A stretch of 64,000 bases of DNA from Euonymus europaeus (GCA_963580455.1 OY756961.1:22611001-22675000), one strand, 5' to 3'; shown: positions 50,401 to 62,500, counted from the first letter of the stretch. Numbers and translations: made by a program. Notes: generated by a model not told the origin, from the letters alone.

Positions 50401-50568
50401 CAACCAAGCCAAGAGTTCAGAGACGCCATAGATTCGCTTAGGGCTTCAGACTCTGACCCACCCGAATCTGACTTAGGTAAAGCGATTTGTTCAGTTTTGC
50501 AGCATGTGGATTCCATGAGAGCCAACTACTGGATGTGGCGCAAGAGCAAGCTGCCTGTGACAATGTAA
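47489..50568 (+). CDS. FTA: protein farnesyltransferase / geranylgeranyltransferase-I alpha subunit
   Basis: This subunit is shared by the two CaaX prenyltransferases, which attach farnesyl or geranylgeranyl groups to C-terminal Cys. It pairs with a separate catalytic beta subunit in the cytosol. Five exons (47489-47722, 47810-47919, 49240-49360, 49526-49621, 50137-50568) join to 330 residues, close to the Arabidopsis length. PPTA repeats are visible in order: [46 protein letters not shown] and [11 protein letters not shown], with a final [10 protein letters not shown]. The acidic start MDSDEELDP uses the first ATG (47489). An in-frame GTG six bases earlier is not needed. The codon for the Trp in QIW is split by intron 2. 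In Arabidopsis, loss of this gene (PLURIPETALA) causes enlarged meristems and ABA hypersensitivity. Confidence 0.96.
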
Positions 50569-51489
50569 AGCATATTAATGAGAGATGGAATGAGATTCTT
50601 GATTGTTCTTTTACTGGATAAATGTTGAATGTATTGTCACACTGTGCTTGTAAAAGTTGACCTATGTAGTAAGAATGGCCATTTTGGTTTTTACAGCGTT
50701 AACATGGCAGCTTCTAGGGCCATAAAAGAACCGAATTTTCGGCAAGCTGCTCGAGCTCGAGCTCCTTTGTTAATACTAATTGAGCCGAGTTTAAACGAAT
50801 TTTACAAGCTTTTCATGTAAACGAGCCGAGTCTAAAATATAAACGAACAAAAAAACCTGAATTCAACCTGGTTCGGCTCTTTTACGCTCTTATTTGTTCC
50901 TTGCCTTTAGATTCTTGATTCATGTAAAATATGATTCTTTGCTTCTAAGCTAGAGAAATTTAATTTCTTCAATTGGAAGCTAAGCTGCAAAGTAATTAAC
51001 ATAATATCCGTGAACCCTAGCAAGCTTAAAAAATATTACATAAAAATGTATGAATATATAAAAGTTAATTTTTTTTGGTTATATGCACTTAAAATGTACA
51101 CATAATTTTTGAGATCACTTTTGAAGTTTCGATTTTCTTTTAAGTTTTAAAAATTATATTTACGTTTGATTGGTTTTACGAATCCAACGATATTTTTTTC
51201 GAAACAAAAAATAAATGTAATCTGAAAAGTGTGTGAAATGTTCCATGTCCAAATACCATATTGACACTAACCAAATAAAAAGAAAAAGAAAAAGATGATA
51301 TGTTAATGTCATAAACACAAAAATGGTTAGATTCTACCAAACCTAAAAACAATGACTTAACACCCACCAAGTATCATTATCCACTACGTGAGAGTGTCTA
51401 TCAAGTCTCCATTAAACCTCTCCATCTCCGATATTATTTCCTTCTAAGCCTCTCCCTCTCCCTCTCTCTCTCCCTCTCTCTCTCGGAAT
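50569..51489. other. spacer between FTA and SAUR genes
   Basis: FTA 3' flank, then a patch near 50740-50885 with repeated GCTCGAGCTCGAGCTC and GAGCCGAGT motifs of the kind seen in plant transposon termini. CT-rich sequence at 51449-51484, just before the SAUR ATG, is probably its 5' UTR. Confidence 0.45.
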
Positions 51490-51879
51490 ATGAAGAAGGT
51501 CAGTTTGATACTCAGAAAATGCAAGAGCTTGTCAAGGCAACTAGGAAGATCTTCATCATATAGTAGCTTAAGGTCTAAGTCAGCAAGAGGAGATGCATGG
51601 GGTGACATTCAAGAAAGTGATCACCAACAATGTGAAACTATATATGTTGGGAGCACAAGAAAGCGTTATTCGATCAATTCCAAGTACTTGAATCATCCTC
51701 TATTGAGCGCCCTAATCGAGAAATCGAAGCATAAATCGGGGGAAGATCGGGTCGAGATGTTGGCCATCAAGTGCGAGGTTGTTCTCTTTGATCATCTATT
51801 GTGGATGCTTGAAAATGCTAATCCAAATCTGATGAGTTTGGATTCACTGGAGGAGCTCAAAGACTTGTATGCGCTTTGA
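51490..51879 (+). CDS. SAUR: SAUR family auxin-responsive protein
   Basis: Intronless, 129 residues, typical of SAUR genes. The N-terminus is basic and Ser-rich (MKKVSLILRKCKSLSRQLGR). The SAUR domain follows: ETIYVGSTRKRYSI, YLNHPLLSALIEKS, then the Cys/Val block KCEVVLFDHLLWMLEN. The HPLL and Phe-x-x-Leu-Leu features are family hallmarks. SAUR proteins promote cell expansion, commonly by inhibiting PP2C-D phosphatases so that plasma-membrane proton pumps stay active. The sequence resembles the SAUR71-78 type. No auxin-response element was confirmed upstream, and whether this copy is auxin-induced cannot be read from the sequence. Confidence 0.9.
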   Translation: MKKVSLILRKCKSLSRQLGRSSSYSSLRSKSARGDAWGDIQESDHQQCETIYVGSTRKRYSINSKYLNHPLLSALIEKSKHKSGEDRVEMLAIKCEVVLFDHLLWMLENANPNLMSLDSLEELKDLYAL

Positions 51880-52299
51880 CTCAATTTCATCATCTAAGCC
51901 AGATTGGCCAAGAAGTAAGGGTTTCATGTTCTTTTTCTAATGTTTTTAATTTTTTGTTCTAACCAATTGTTTGGTGGATCAAGTTGTTGGGGATGACACT
52001 AATGAAATAAGTCAATGTATTCATATGTATGATTGTCATCTTATTATTCTTTCCAGTTCCGCTAACTATAGCCCAATAATTTGTAGCCCAATTTATCTAG
52101 AGTCTACATTGCATGCATTCATGACACTATATATCTACATATGACACGAAAATATTAAAATAATATTATTTATTGGGTAAAAATATCCTTACTTCATTAA
52201 AACTACTAATCCAAATAGATCATAGTTTTTTTTTCTTAAATGAAATTTTTCAACACTTTCTTTTTCAAAATATAAGTTATATTTCAAAAAAAGTTACAT

Positions 52300-52990
52300 A
52301 TATGAAATTATCACGTAAAATTCTTTCCAACAACATTTATCATCAATAAGTTTTATTCCACCAATTTTAATTACATTATTTTTTAAAACAATGTAATTTC
52401 AATGTCAACACAGAAAACAACACATTTCAGAGTGCATTTTATCAATTCTATTATTTTTATCAGGGATATATACGTTGTGATATATATCGACTATGAAATT
52501 TCATCATAAATTTATCAAATACATTATTTTTATGTATTGATATGTAAAATATATGGGTTCCAGTGTTTAATTACTTTTTTTTAATAACAATGAATTTTTT
52601 AAAAACAATGGAATTTTATTATCAATACATAATTAAAACAATAAGTTTTAGAGTGTATTAGCAAATTTAATTATTTTATCAGGAATATATATGTTTTAAT
52701 ATATATTGACAATATGAAATTTCATCATAAATTAATCAAATACATTGTTTTTGAGTATCGATATGTAGAACATGTGGTTTTTAGTGTTTAATTATATTGT
52801 TTTTAATGACAATCTAATTTGAACAATTAAATTTTATTATAAAGATATAAAATAATAAACTTCAAAGTGCATTTTGTCAATTACATTGTTTTATGAAGAA
52901 TATATATGTCCTAATATGCATGTATTGATAATGAAATTCACAAAATTTTTATCAAATACATTATTTTTGTGCACTGATCTATTTGAATGA
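52300..52990. repeat. three diverged copies of a 220-bp AT-rich repeat
   Basis: GAAATTTCATCATAAATT at 52495 and 52716, and a decayed GAAATTCACAAAATTT at 52933, mark periods of 221 and 217 bases. ATCAAATACATT and GTGTTTAATTA-type blocks recur in each. It starts with an inverted repeat, AATTACATT...AATGTAATT (52369-52398), also found at 55832-55861. Confidence 0.75.
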
Positions 52991-53729
52991 TTTCAAAGCA
53001 AAGCCCAAATAAACTGACAAGATCTCACATCAAAAGATTATGTGTTATTACTCTAACTTATAAGGGTGGACAAATCTCTTATTGTCAACTTGAGCTTTCA
53101 ATAGAAAGTTAGGTTCAAACTTATGAGCTTGAGCTTGGACTTTCATATTTCGCATGTGCGTGGGTGTGGAGTCATGAGTTTTTATCATCGGTGCTTTCAT
53201 TGAGAGTGACATACACTAAATCCGTGTGTCCAAGGGTAGCGGATAGTGACTGCGTATCTAGAATGGGGCCAAGGACGTAAAGGCTCCTTAAGAGATCGAG
53301 CTGGAATGACAAGATCATCTTTAGTGTGTGCGTGAGTGAGTCTGAATATCCTCCCAACACCTTATTCTAAGGGAGATGCCCAGAAAAATGTACAAAACTG
53401 GACATCTGCGAAAGGCACGCCACAAATGGACACATGGCCACCATTTCGTCATCCCATCGAATTGGTTATGGTTTCTATATGAAGAAAAATTCATGATTAA
53501 AGTTCCGACCCACGTGTATATATATATAAATATAGAAAAAAAGCAATTGGAAATTCTATTGAAAACTTTGAATTGAGTAATACTAGCAATAAATGAAACC
53601 AAAGTTTGATGTATGACATATATCTATGTGTGTATATACAATACAGAGAGAGTAAAGGAAAAGATCCCAAAGAGAGGAATTATAGAAATCAAGAGGGAAA
53701 TTATAGAGAGAAAAAGAAAAAGAGGATGG

Positions 53730-53732
<3 letters not shown>

Positions 53733-53768
<36 letters not shown>
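53733..53768. repeat. GA microsatellite
   Basis: An uninterrupted GA dinucleotide run of about 35 bases. Confidence 0.95.
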
Positions 53769-54044
53769 CTTGGGACGATCTTGAAGAGGAAGGAGGAACT
53801 GCCGTGGTTGATCTACGTGTTAACAAATCGGAAATTGCGAAGAGGAGTGAAAGAGACATTAGAGATGAGTATAGATGAGAGTATATATAACTGTACTTAG
53901 ATCTGAGAGAAAATTTAATGTTTTTGTTTTTCTAATTTTTATTTCAGGTTTGGCATGCTTGCATGAAGAGCCACTTGATGCCAGTCAGTGGGCTGAACTA
54001 TCCTTTGTGGGTGCCCAGACGCTAATAGAACTGTTAGTTTAGGA

Positions 54045-54285
54045 GATTGGAACAATGAAATTTACTGAAATTCTATCTCATGTATCATTCATGAATAACC
54101 GTCATTATATAATACAAGGATGAGAAAGATTCTAGAAAAGTGGAGACATAAGTCAACTAGACTTCTCTAGATCTGTACAATAACAGGACACTTGTAGAGA
54201 ACTCTAGAAAACAGTGAAAGGTAGTAGACACACGTGGAATTCATTGACTCAATTTCCAACAAGAACCCCCAGTCCCACACTCCCA
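54045..54285 (-). mobile_element. solo or truncated copia-type LTR
   Basis: On the minus strand a polypurine-like tract (GGGAGTGTGGGACTGGGGGT, 54284-54265) is followed by TGTTGGAAATTGAGTC at 54261, the usual layout of a 3' LTR start. A TATTATATAATG box lies inside, near 54110. No matching second LTR is present in the window. Confidence 0.45.
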
Positions 54286-54409
54286 CATATTGAAAGGGTT
54301 CTCAGATTTGACAGTCCTCTGAAGCAGTTTTCCTCTATCGATCGGATGCAACCAATGATCCACTAAAATCTTCCTTTAATCCGTTTCAAGCATATGTTTA
54401 GAACACTAA

Positions 54410-54880
54410 TTTGGCATTGGTTTGGTGGTGTGTGATCATGAGGAGGCTGTGAGTTTGACCGGGTTTGGGAGGTTTGTTGGGAGTTGTGATTCATTTGTGG
54501 GGAAGATTATGGCAATGATGAAAGCTCTTGAGCCGTGTGAAAGACACGAATTAGCAAATTTTATTCTTGAGTCTGATTGCTTATTAACAGTCATTGCAGT
54601 TACATCGGACTGGTTCCAAGACTCTCCGATGGGGCATATGATCGATTCAATTCATGTGTTGTTAAGGAGGTTACGAGTTAAGGATTGTGTTCATGTAAAA
54701 AGGGGAGGTAATTCGATTGCTCATTTCTTGGCTATAAATAATGGTCGTGTGAATCATCTTGTTAGTTGGGAGGTTGATTTTCCTGTGGCTATTCTCTCAT
54801 TGATAGAGAAGGATATGCCCCTGGGAGTGTATTTCTTGTTTTTTATTCTTGGGTTCTTAAAAAAAATAAAATAATAATAA
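54410..54880 (+). pseudogene. RNase H-like (RVT_3) domain, LINE 3' end
   Basis: A frame without its own start (it opens after a stop as FGIGLVVCDHEE) runs about 150 codons. It matches the plant RVT_3 RNase H domain: VVCDHE, an AMMKALEPCE helix, NFILESDCLLTV with the catalytic Glu/Asp, and RGGNSIAHFLA with the conserved His. These domains end many plant LINEs. An A-rich tail with ATA/AAT repeats follows the stop near 54870, supporting retroposition. The RT part is absent (5' truncation is normal for LINEs). A host RVT_3-only gene is the alternative, but no start codon or promoter supports that. Confidence 0.7.
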
Positions 54881-56035
54881 TAATAAGAGTAATTTGAATG
54901 TGAATGATCATAATAGTCATTCTCATTTTTATAAGAATGATCAACTTGTTGACTCTTTTTTTTATACTTTTTTTTATCTATTTTATAAATATTTTAAAAA
55001 ATTTCTCCCCTCTACATTTTTTTTTATGAATGAAAGTTTATGGCCCCTTGCAATGTCATATGTTTGATGAAACTTATAAGTTGTGAGACATTAATTTTAA
55101 CAAACAATATAGCCCTAACTTTACACACTCATTTCGTATGTATTTTTAAATCCCGAGTTCAAACCCTCATCCCGTATCTTATTAAAAAAGAAAAAAAAAC
55201 CTTATACATGACACTAAATGCAATTGGATTGGCCGAGAGATAACTTTCCACCTAATAAGAGTTTATATTATATTCATATAATAGTTTATGCGGAGCTAAA
55301 GGTACCATATTAAAAAAAAACAGCTACAACTTAAATATTTACACAAATGTAATAATATGGTTTAGTATGTAATTAGATAGGAATCAAAATAATCAAAAGT
55401 CAAATATTGTGTTCTCTCTATGTATATATACATTTCCTTGATTAATTATCAGAAGTTTCATCTATCATAGTTTTTTTTTCATTGACCTTTTTTATTTTAT
55501 TATTCATTTTCTATTCTCCAAATTAACAGGATAGGACATCCCTTTTCGTCATTTGATATATATAGTGAAATAAAAATGTTATGGAATCCAACTTTTAGTA
55601 GCCCAACTCAACCCAAGTTTACATGTCACTCCATGTTGGTGGGTCATGTTGGACTTTTCAAAAATCAATTAAACATATTTTTTATTTTTATTTTTTAATA
55701 AATGAAACTTTAAAACGTTTTTTCTCTAAAAATACATGTTAGATTTTTTTTAAAATTACATATTCGAACTCAGCGCGTATTTTTTTTCTTCTAATAAGAC
55801 CCATTGTCAATAGTTTTTATTGCGTTTTTTCAATTACATTGCTTTTAAAAACAATGTAATTCATATATGTGATGTGTAAACTGTTTATTCGAGATTAAAT
55901 TTTTACTCTATGATAGTAGAATATATTTTTGTTATTTTTTGCATTTTTATTGAAATTATGTTGGGTACCCTAACCCGTTAAGTTTTAGTAGTTAGAGTTT
56001 AGTACTTGGGACATTTAGGGTTTTAGTAGCAAATC
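54881..56035. other. AT-rich spacer before P450
   Basis: No gene is seen. A B-box-like GAGTTCAAACCC near 55154 may be SINE debris. A perfect inverted repeat, AATTACATTG...CAATGTAATT, lies at 55832-55861. Confidence 0.45.
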
Positions 56036-56039
56036 CGAG

Positions 56040-56235
56040 ATTTTTAGGTTACAACATGAAAATTCGATACACAAGCCCATTAGAGTTTAACGAATTCGTT
56101 CCCCTTGGGGTTTATAACACTTATTGTTTAGGTTACAACATGAAAATTCGATACACGAGTCTGTTATAGTTTAGCGTATTCGTTCTTTTAGGGTTTAACA
56201 CTTATTGTTTAGGTTACAGTATGAAAATCGATATA
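56040..56235 (-). repeat. 82-bp tandem repeat, inverted relative to 33.4 kb
   Basis: GGTTACAACATGAAAATTCG at 56047 and 56131, and GGTTACAGTATGAAAATCG at 56212, give periods of 84 and 81 bases. The reverse complement contains CTAAACAATAAGTGTT and AACGAATTCG-TAAACTCTAATGGG-like blocks, matching the plus-strand repeat at 33425-33660. Confidence 0.8.
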
Positions 56236-57013
56236 CGAGCTCATATCAGTACCTATAAATAAACACTAGAACCTACGTAATTCACATATTAGTACAAAAA
56301 ACAATGTAATTAAAAACAATGTAATTAAAAATAACTGAATAAAATGTATCGATGATGTATCTTGTTAGATAGATCTTTACTTATTGATTTTGGATATGTA
56401 ATTTTTTTCGAAATCTAATATGTATTTTAAGAAATAAAGTGTTTTAGAATTTCGTTTAAGAAAAAAACAAAGAAAAAATATGTTGTGAAATTTCAAATAA
56501 GATATTTTATTTTCTATCTCATACGCTTAGAAAACATGCCATGTAGACTTGAGTTAACGTTAGGCTACAAAAATTTGGATTATTTAGCACTATTCATAGT
56601 GAAATAAATAAATATATATAGCAGCAGGGTGGCAAAAAAAATTCAATGATAGGTCAAACAACATAGGTGTTTACAAAATATGTATGTCTAAATTCGAATT
56701 GGTTAAGATTTTCGAACGTATTTAAATAGTTAATTGATCATATCTAGATTGATTTAAATTCGGATAAGTAAATTAAACAATAATTCAATCCGAGTTAGCT
56801 TCGAACAACTAAATCGAACAAAAATTTGTGATTGAACCCAAACATGCTCTAAAATGGCCAAAAATCTTTATATTTAGATTCAAATTTCAGACACATAATT
56901 TATATTAAAATTTAATTTAATTCGGATCAGACATAAATGGCACATACGAGTCGGACATAATTTTCCCAACCCTAAACATATAGTAGCCCACTAATTTTGA
57001 ACCAATCAATTTG
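56236..57013. other. distal upstream region of the P450 gene
   Basis: AT-rich, with two close AACAATGTAATTAAAA motifs near 56300-56330. No gene or clear mobile element is seen. Confidence 0.4.
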
Positions 57014-57060
57014 CACGTGTACAGTTGGAAATAAGAGAGTGTGCACGCCTTTTTATTTAA
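57014..57060 (+). promoter_or_regulatory. G-box and TATA-like region of the P450 gene
   Basis: A perfect G-box core CACGTG (57014-57019) follows a CCAAT-like ACCAATCAAT (57001). TTTTTATTTAAAC (57050-57062) is a plausible TATA box, about 150 bp before the ATG. G-boxes bind bHLH/bZIP factors and are common in light, jasmonate and defence promoters. The link to this gene is inferred from position. Confidence 0.45.
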
Positions 57061-57215
57061 ACAATATTCTGAGTCCTAAAACGCCAGCCGCAGTACTTTG
57101 TCAGTTTGCTTATTGTCAGATATAGTGTGTGTAATTTGTTTCTTCTTAGATATAGTGTGTGTATATGTATGTGTGTGTTTTGTGTCACTTTTCAAGCACT
57201 TGGCCTTGACAAAAA

Positions 57216-58863
57216 ATGGACTTCACTTCCCCGCAAATCTTAGCAATTTCATGCCTTCTGGGCTTTCTTCTATTCTTCTTGTCATGGAAGCAAAGAAGCC
57301 AAAATAAGGCAATGTTGGCACCAGAACCATCAGGTGCTTTACCAATAATTGGTCATCTCCATCTACTAAACCAACCAACCACACTTGCCCGAACCATGTC
57401 ATCGTTGGCCGACAAATACGGACCAATCTTCATGCTCCGGCTCGGGATGCAACGAGCCCTTGTCATTAGCGATGCCGAGACGGTGAAGGAGTGTTTTACT
57501 ACCAATGACAAAGTTTTGGCTTCAAGACCAAGTACTAGTCAAGGCAAGTACCTTGCCTCGGACCACAAGGCATTTGCCTTTGCCCCGTACGGGAACTATT
57601 GGCGGGACACGAGGAAACTAGCCGTGCTTAAACTCCTCTCGGCCCAAAGCCTCAAGACATTAAGACACCATCAAGCATCCGAGGTGAATGCATTCATGGA
57701 TGACCTTTACTCTGTTTGCAGAAACAATGGTGGTTCTACAAAGGTTGCGATGAACGAGTGGCTCGAGCGGACGACCTTCAATGTCATTACTAAAATCATT
57801 TCAGGGAAACGATATTTTGGTTTGAACAACAACGAGGAGGCTCGACGCGTCGGAAAGATCATCAAGGAGTTCATGTTCATTGTTGGATCTCTTGTTCCTT
57901 CTGATTTCATTCCGGTTCTCGGTTTGATTGATTTTCTAACACCCCAAGTGAAAAGCATGAAGCGTATTGCAAAGGACCTGGACTCTCTAATCCTGAATTG
58001 GATTAGAGAGCATGAAGTAGAGAGGCGTAAGGGAACCCGGGATCCGAGAAAAAACCAGGATTTCATTGATGTGATGCTGTCGGAAATTAAGGATGATTCC
58101 ACGTTTGGCTTTTCGCGAGAACTTGTTATCCTAGCAACAGCTAAGGTATATTATACATCAACCTTCTTCTTCACTTTCATATCAGCTCAAGCTTTTGGGA
58201 ATTCATTCTTGAATTTGTCTATTTTTGTAGAATTTGATCTTGGGAGGTAGTGAAAGCACTTCCAACGCATTGTCATGGGCGTTGTCCAGCATCCTGAACA
58301 ACAAAAATATACTGAAACTTGCACAGGAAGAGCTGGACTTGAAGGTTGGCAGAGACAGATGGGTGGGTGAGTCTGATCTCGAGAGCTTAATATACATCGA
58401 CGCAATCTCCAAGGAGACGCTGCGCTTGTACCCTCCCGCCCCGATGTCATTCCCACATGAGTCCATGGAAGATTGTACGATCGGTGGCTATCACATTCCA
58501 AAGGGAACGCGACTGATGGTTAATGTTTGGAAGTTACAACGAGACCCGAAAATTTGGTCGAATCCAGACGAGTTTATGCCAGAGAGGTTTCTTACAACTT
58601 GTTCAAATTTCGATGTTTACGGCCAGCAGTTCGAGTATCAGCCATTTGGGTCGGGGCGACGCTCGTGCCCCGGGACTCTATTCGCAATGCAGGTCATGAA
58701 CTTGACGCTCGCTCGAGTAATTCAGGGATTTGAATTGAAAACACCATCAGATGGTGCAGTGGACATGAGTGAAGGACCAAGTATTAGCCTCCCAAGAGCA
58801 ACTCCTCTTGAAGTTGTTGTCAAACCAAGACTTTCTCCTGAGCTCTACAAAATGCTCAAGTAA
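57216..58863 (+). CDS. cytochrome P450, CYP82 family
   Basis: Two exons (57216-58145, 58231-58863) with an 85-bp intron give 520 residues, usual for a microsomal P450. An N-terminal membrane anchor (ISCLLGFLLFFLSW) is followed by the proline hinge PEPSGALPIIGHL. ADKYGPIFMLRLG and FTTNDKVLASRP are typical of CYP82. Helix I reads GGSEST (315-320), helix K ETLR (372-375), then PERF (427-430). The haem loop is FGSGRRSCPG (449-458), with Cys456 as the iron ligand. CYP82 enzymes hydroxylate specialised metabolites such as terpenes, homoterpene precursors, flavones, alkaloids and coumarins. The substrate cannot be told from this sequence. The gene looks intact and is convergent with EF-2. Confidence 0.95.
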
Positions 58864-59555
58864 TATATGATGTCAGAATGTTATCGTTCTTAAGTACCTA
58901 TATTTTATAATGAAGTGTATTATTTTAGAATAATGCTACAAGTCTCAAATATTATATTTTATAATGAAGTGTATCGATTGATTATAAATACAGATGTAAA
59001 ATACCTTAAACATCGAGCATATCAGCTGAATGAAGGTTCAAGACATGGGTTAAACTTATTTACTTCAGCTCAGTATATAAGTGAACAGGATAGAGTTTGG
59101 AAGACTGGATGCTACTTAGTTAAAGAAATGTCGATAAGAGGTGATAAGAAAAGGATAATGCCCCACCCCACGAAAATGGAGAAACCATTTCTACCAAGGT
59201 AATTCAGCAGCTCGGTATGTAAGTGACCAGGAAAACAAAAAAAGCATTTGCTGAACAAAACTAAATCGCAAGTTCAGGTCAAGAAGCTTAAGCATCTCAA
59301 CCAAAGTAAATAATAGAATTCAAACCAAAACAACCAAATCTAACAATTCCGGACCGGTGACATGAGAACAAAACTGTTTTAAAACTAACACAGAACAAGT
59401 GATTTTCAATACGACACAGACTACAACTCCACATTGAAAAACTAAAGGAAAAGAACAAACATATCAAGGCAGTAAAAATTGATACCGCCAAACCATAAAG
59501 ACTCTTCTGTAGGTTAAACACTGTTCAATGGGAATAATAAATTTTTTGATTGTGC
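58864..59555. other. convergent 3' region between P450 and EF-2
   Basis: Holds the 3' UTRs of both genes. A 22-base TATTTTATAATGAAGTGTAT block occurs twice (58899 and 58953), a possible local duplication of the P450 3' end including its AATAAT/ATAATG signals. No gene is seen. Confidence 0.5.
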
Positions 59556-62500
59556 TCATAACTTGTCCTCGAACTCTGACAGAGGGGTCATCTGCTCCTT
59601 CAATCCCTTTCTCTTGCGGATATCATGAACAAGAACTCCAGCCTGTGATGTGGGATCCAATGGATCTGACATCATCATATCCCAATGATCAAACACACAC
59701 TGAGGGAAAGCCTGACCAGAGGTTGCAGCCCTCAAATTGCCAGAGAAACCAAATGACTCGACAACTGGGAGGTAAGCCTTGATGTTATAGAGTGGGGTTC
59801 CAGGCCTCTGCATTTCTTCAAAGACATGACCACGTTTCTGGTTCAGAACACTATAAATACCACCAAGAGCCTGCTCTGGGGCCTGGATCTCAACCATATA
59901 GACAGGCTCAAGCAGCCTGGGCTTGGCAGTAAGCTGCGAAGCATAAATAACCCTCCTGGCGGTTGGAATGACTTGACCACCACCTCTGTGGATGGCATCA
60001 GCGTGAAGAACAACATCACAGACTTCAAAACAGATACCCCTCATATTCTCTTCAGCCAACGCACCTTCCTTAGATGCCCACTGGAAACCAGCAACAACAG
60101 AGTCCTTAATTTCATTCAGGTACTGAACCCCTTTACACATGTCAACCACCATGTTAGGGCCAGTTGTCTCAGGCCCAAAACACCAAATTTTCTTGGCAAG
60201 GTCCTTGTCCCAACCAAACTCCTCAGCTAATATCTTAGATCGAACCTTGGGGTCATCACGTGGACCAATACGGCCATCATCAATGGCCTCAGCAAGTCCC
60301 TCCTCCATGGGACGTGCTTCCATGTAGAGACGATTGTGCTTGTTGGGGGACTTGCTCATCACAGTACGGCTGGACTTCTCGAGCACTGTTTCACGGAATG
60401 ACACAACAGGATCTGACTTCACAATCTCGGCACCACCCATGAAATCATCCTGCAGATCTTTCAAACAGATTTCAAGATGGAGCTCTCCTGCACCAGCAAT
60501 AATGTGCTCTCCAGACTCTTCGATGCTACAAACAACCATAGGATCTGACTTGGCCAAACGTTTCAAACCTTCAACAAGCTTGGGCAGGTCAGAAGCAACC
60601 TTGCACTGAACAGCCACACGAACAACAGGTGAAACGGAGAACTTCATGGCACGGATTGGGTGAGCATCAACTTCCTTTTCATTTGTCAAGGTAGCATTCT
60701 TGGTAATAAACTGATCCAAGCCAACCAATGCCACTGTGTTACCACAAGGAACATCTTCAACAGTTTCTTGTTTCTTTCCCATCCAGATAACAGTTCTCTG
60801 TACATTCTTAACATACAAGTCTTTCTTCTCACCAGGGACATAATTTGGACCCATGATCCGGACTTTCACACCTGTTGAAACCTTTCCAGAGAATACACGA
60901 CCAAAAGCAAAGAATCTACCTTTGTCAGAAGCAGGAATCATCTTTGACACATAAAGCATGAGAGGACCGTCGGGATCACAGTTCCTTATGGCATTAGCAT
61001 ACTGATCGTCCATGGGACCCTCATACAAGTTCTCAACACGGTACTTTTGAGCAGTGGCAGGAGAAGGGAGGTGAAAGATCATCATCTCCAGTAGGGCCCT
61101 ACTTGCTGGGAGCCAGGTCTGCATGACACGCTTCATCAGTGGCTTCCCCATCAAGTCTTTCTCATCAGACTTCATGGTAACACCAAGCTTCTGTAACATA
61201 GGCCAAAGCTTCTCTTTCTGGTCATTCATGCAAGTGTTAATAATTTGCTTAATGGGTTCATAGCAGAACTGAACAAAACCACGCTTGCAAGAAGGAGAGC
61301 CAGTGTTCTTGGCAGTCCACTTTTTCGTTGCTGGGTCAAAGTAGTTCTCACCCCAGAGCCTTTCCATCATCTTTGACTCATCAACTCCAAACTTGGATGC
61401 ATACATCTTGGCAAAATTGGTTAAAGTAAAAGCCCAACCATGCAATCCAGCAGAGAAAGCAACTGTTCCTTTCTCAGGATAGACCTGAACATCACCGAGA
61501 AGTGGATCTTCATAAGTAGCCATGATGACATTAGCATTCTCAATTACCCTTTGAAAATTTTGGTAAGCCTCCTCTCCATCAACCTGCAGCTCGAGAAAAC
61601 ACCTGTCCATCTTGTTTACTGTCAAAACAGGTCTGATCCTTTCACCAAGGGCCTGCCTGAGAACAGTTTCTGTCTGGACACAAACCCCCTCAATACAATC
61701 AACCACAACGAGTGCACCATCAGTGATACGAAGTGCAGCTGTGACTTCAGAAGAAAAGTCAACGTGCCCAGGAGAATCGATGAGATTGATGAGGTACTCA
61801 TTCCCCATTCTTTCACCCTTGTAGCTCTTCAAAGACTCATCACTCATCTCGTAGTAAAGAGATATACCAGTTGACTTGATTGTAATGCCACGCTCAGCCT
61901 CATCCGCCCGTGTGTCAGTCATACGTACATCACCAGCAACTTCTTGAGCAATGATACCAGCAGCAGCCACAAGAGAATCAGTAAGTGTTGACTTCCCTAC
62001 AAGAGAGAAAAAAGTGGACCGTGACAAGAGGCCAAAGAGTTGCTTCAGAAAATTTAAAAATAGTGAAGTAACAATTATACAGAACAAGCAAAACAATCAT
62101 ACAAGAAACAAGAGACAGTGGCAAAAGGTAAAAGAAAAGCCCATATGAACCAACCAAAAGTCATTTCAAAAAGTTGAAATTAACATATAATTCTTGTCAC
62201 ATTACAAGCCACATGCATGCACCAACCAAAGCTCATTAAAGCCTAAACTGAGGGACAGTGATGATAGGTGAAAGAAAAGCCAAAATGCACCAACCAAAAG
62301 CCGTTTCAAAAATTGAAGTCAACATTTATTTCTCATCACATTAAAGGCGATATGAATACACATCATTCAAGCGAAACACCATTAAAACTTATCTCCATAT
62401 AGAAGAAAAAAAGTTTCCCGATTATCAAATACAAACAAAATAAAATAATACACAGAAAATATATTAAACGCTAGATAGCACGGTAATAGAAGAACAATTA

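Larger units (their letters stand above)
51880..54044. other. repeat-rich spacer after SAUR
   Basis: Very AT-rich. It holds the triplicated 220-bp repeat and a GA microsatellite (listed separately). No gene is recognisable; a plus-strand frame at 53613-53900 is mostly the GA repeat translated. Confidence 0.5.

Noticed and set aside
53613..53900. 95-codon Arg/Glu-rich frame
   Set aside because: Mostly the GA microsatellite translated as Arg-Glu repeats.
59826..61874. Several plus-strand frames of 90-144 codons within EF-2
   Set aside because: Antisense to the long conserved EF-2 exon; no independent signal.
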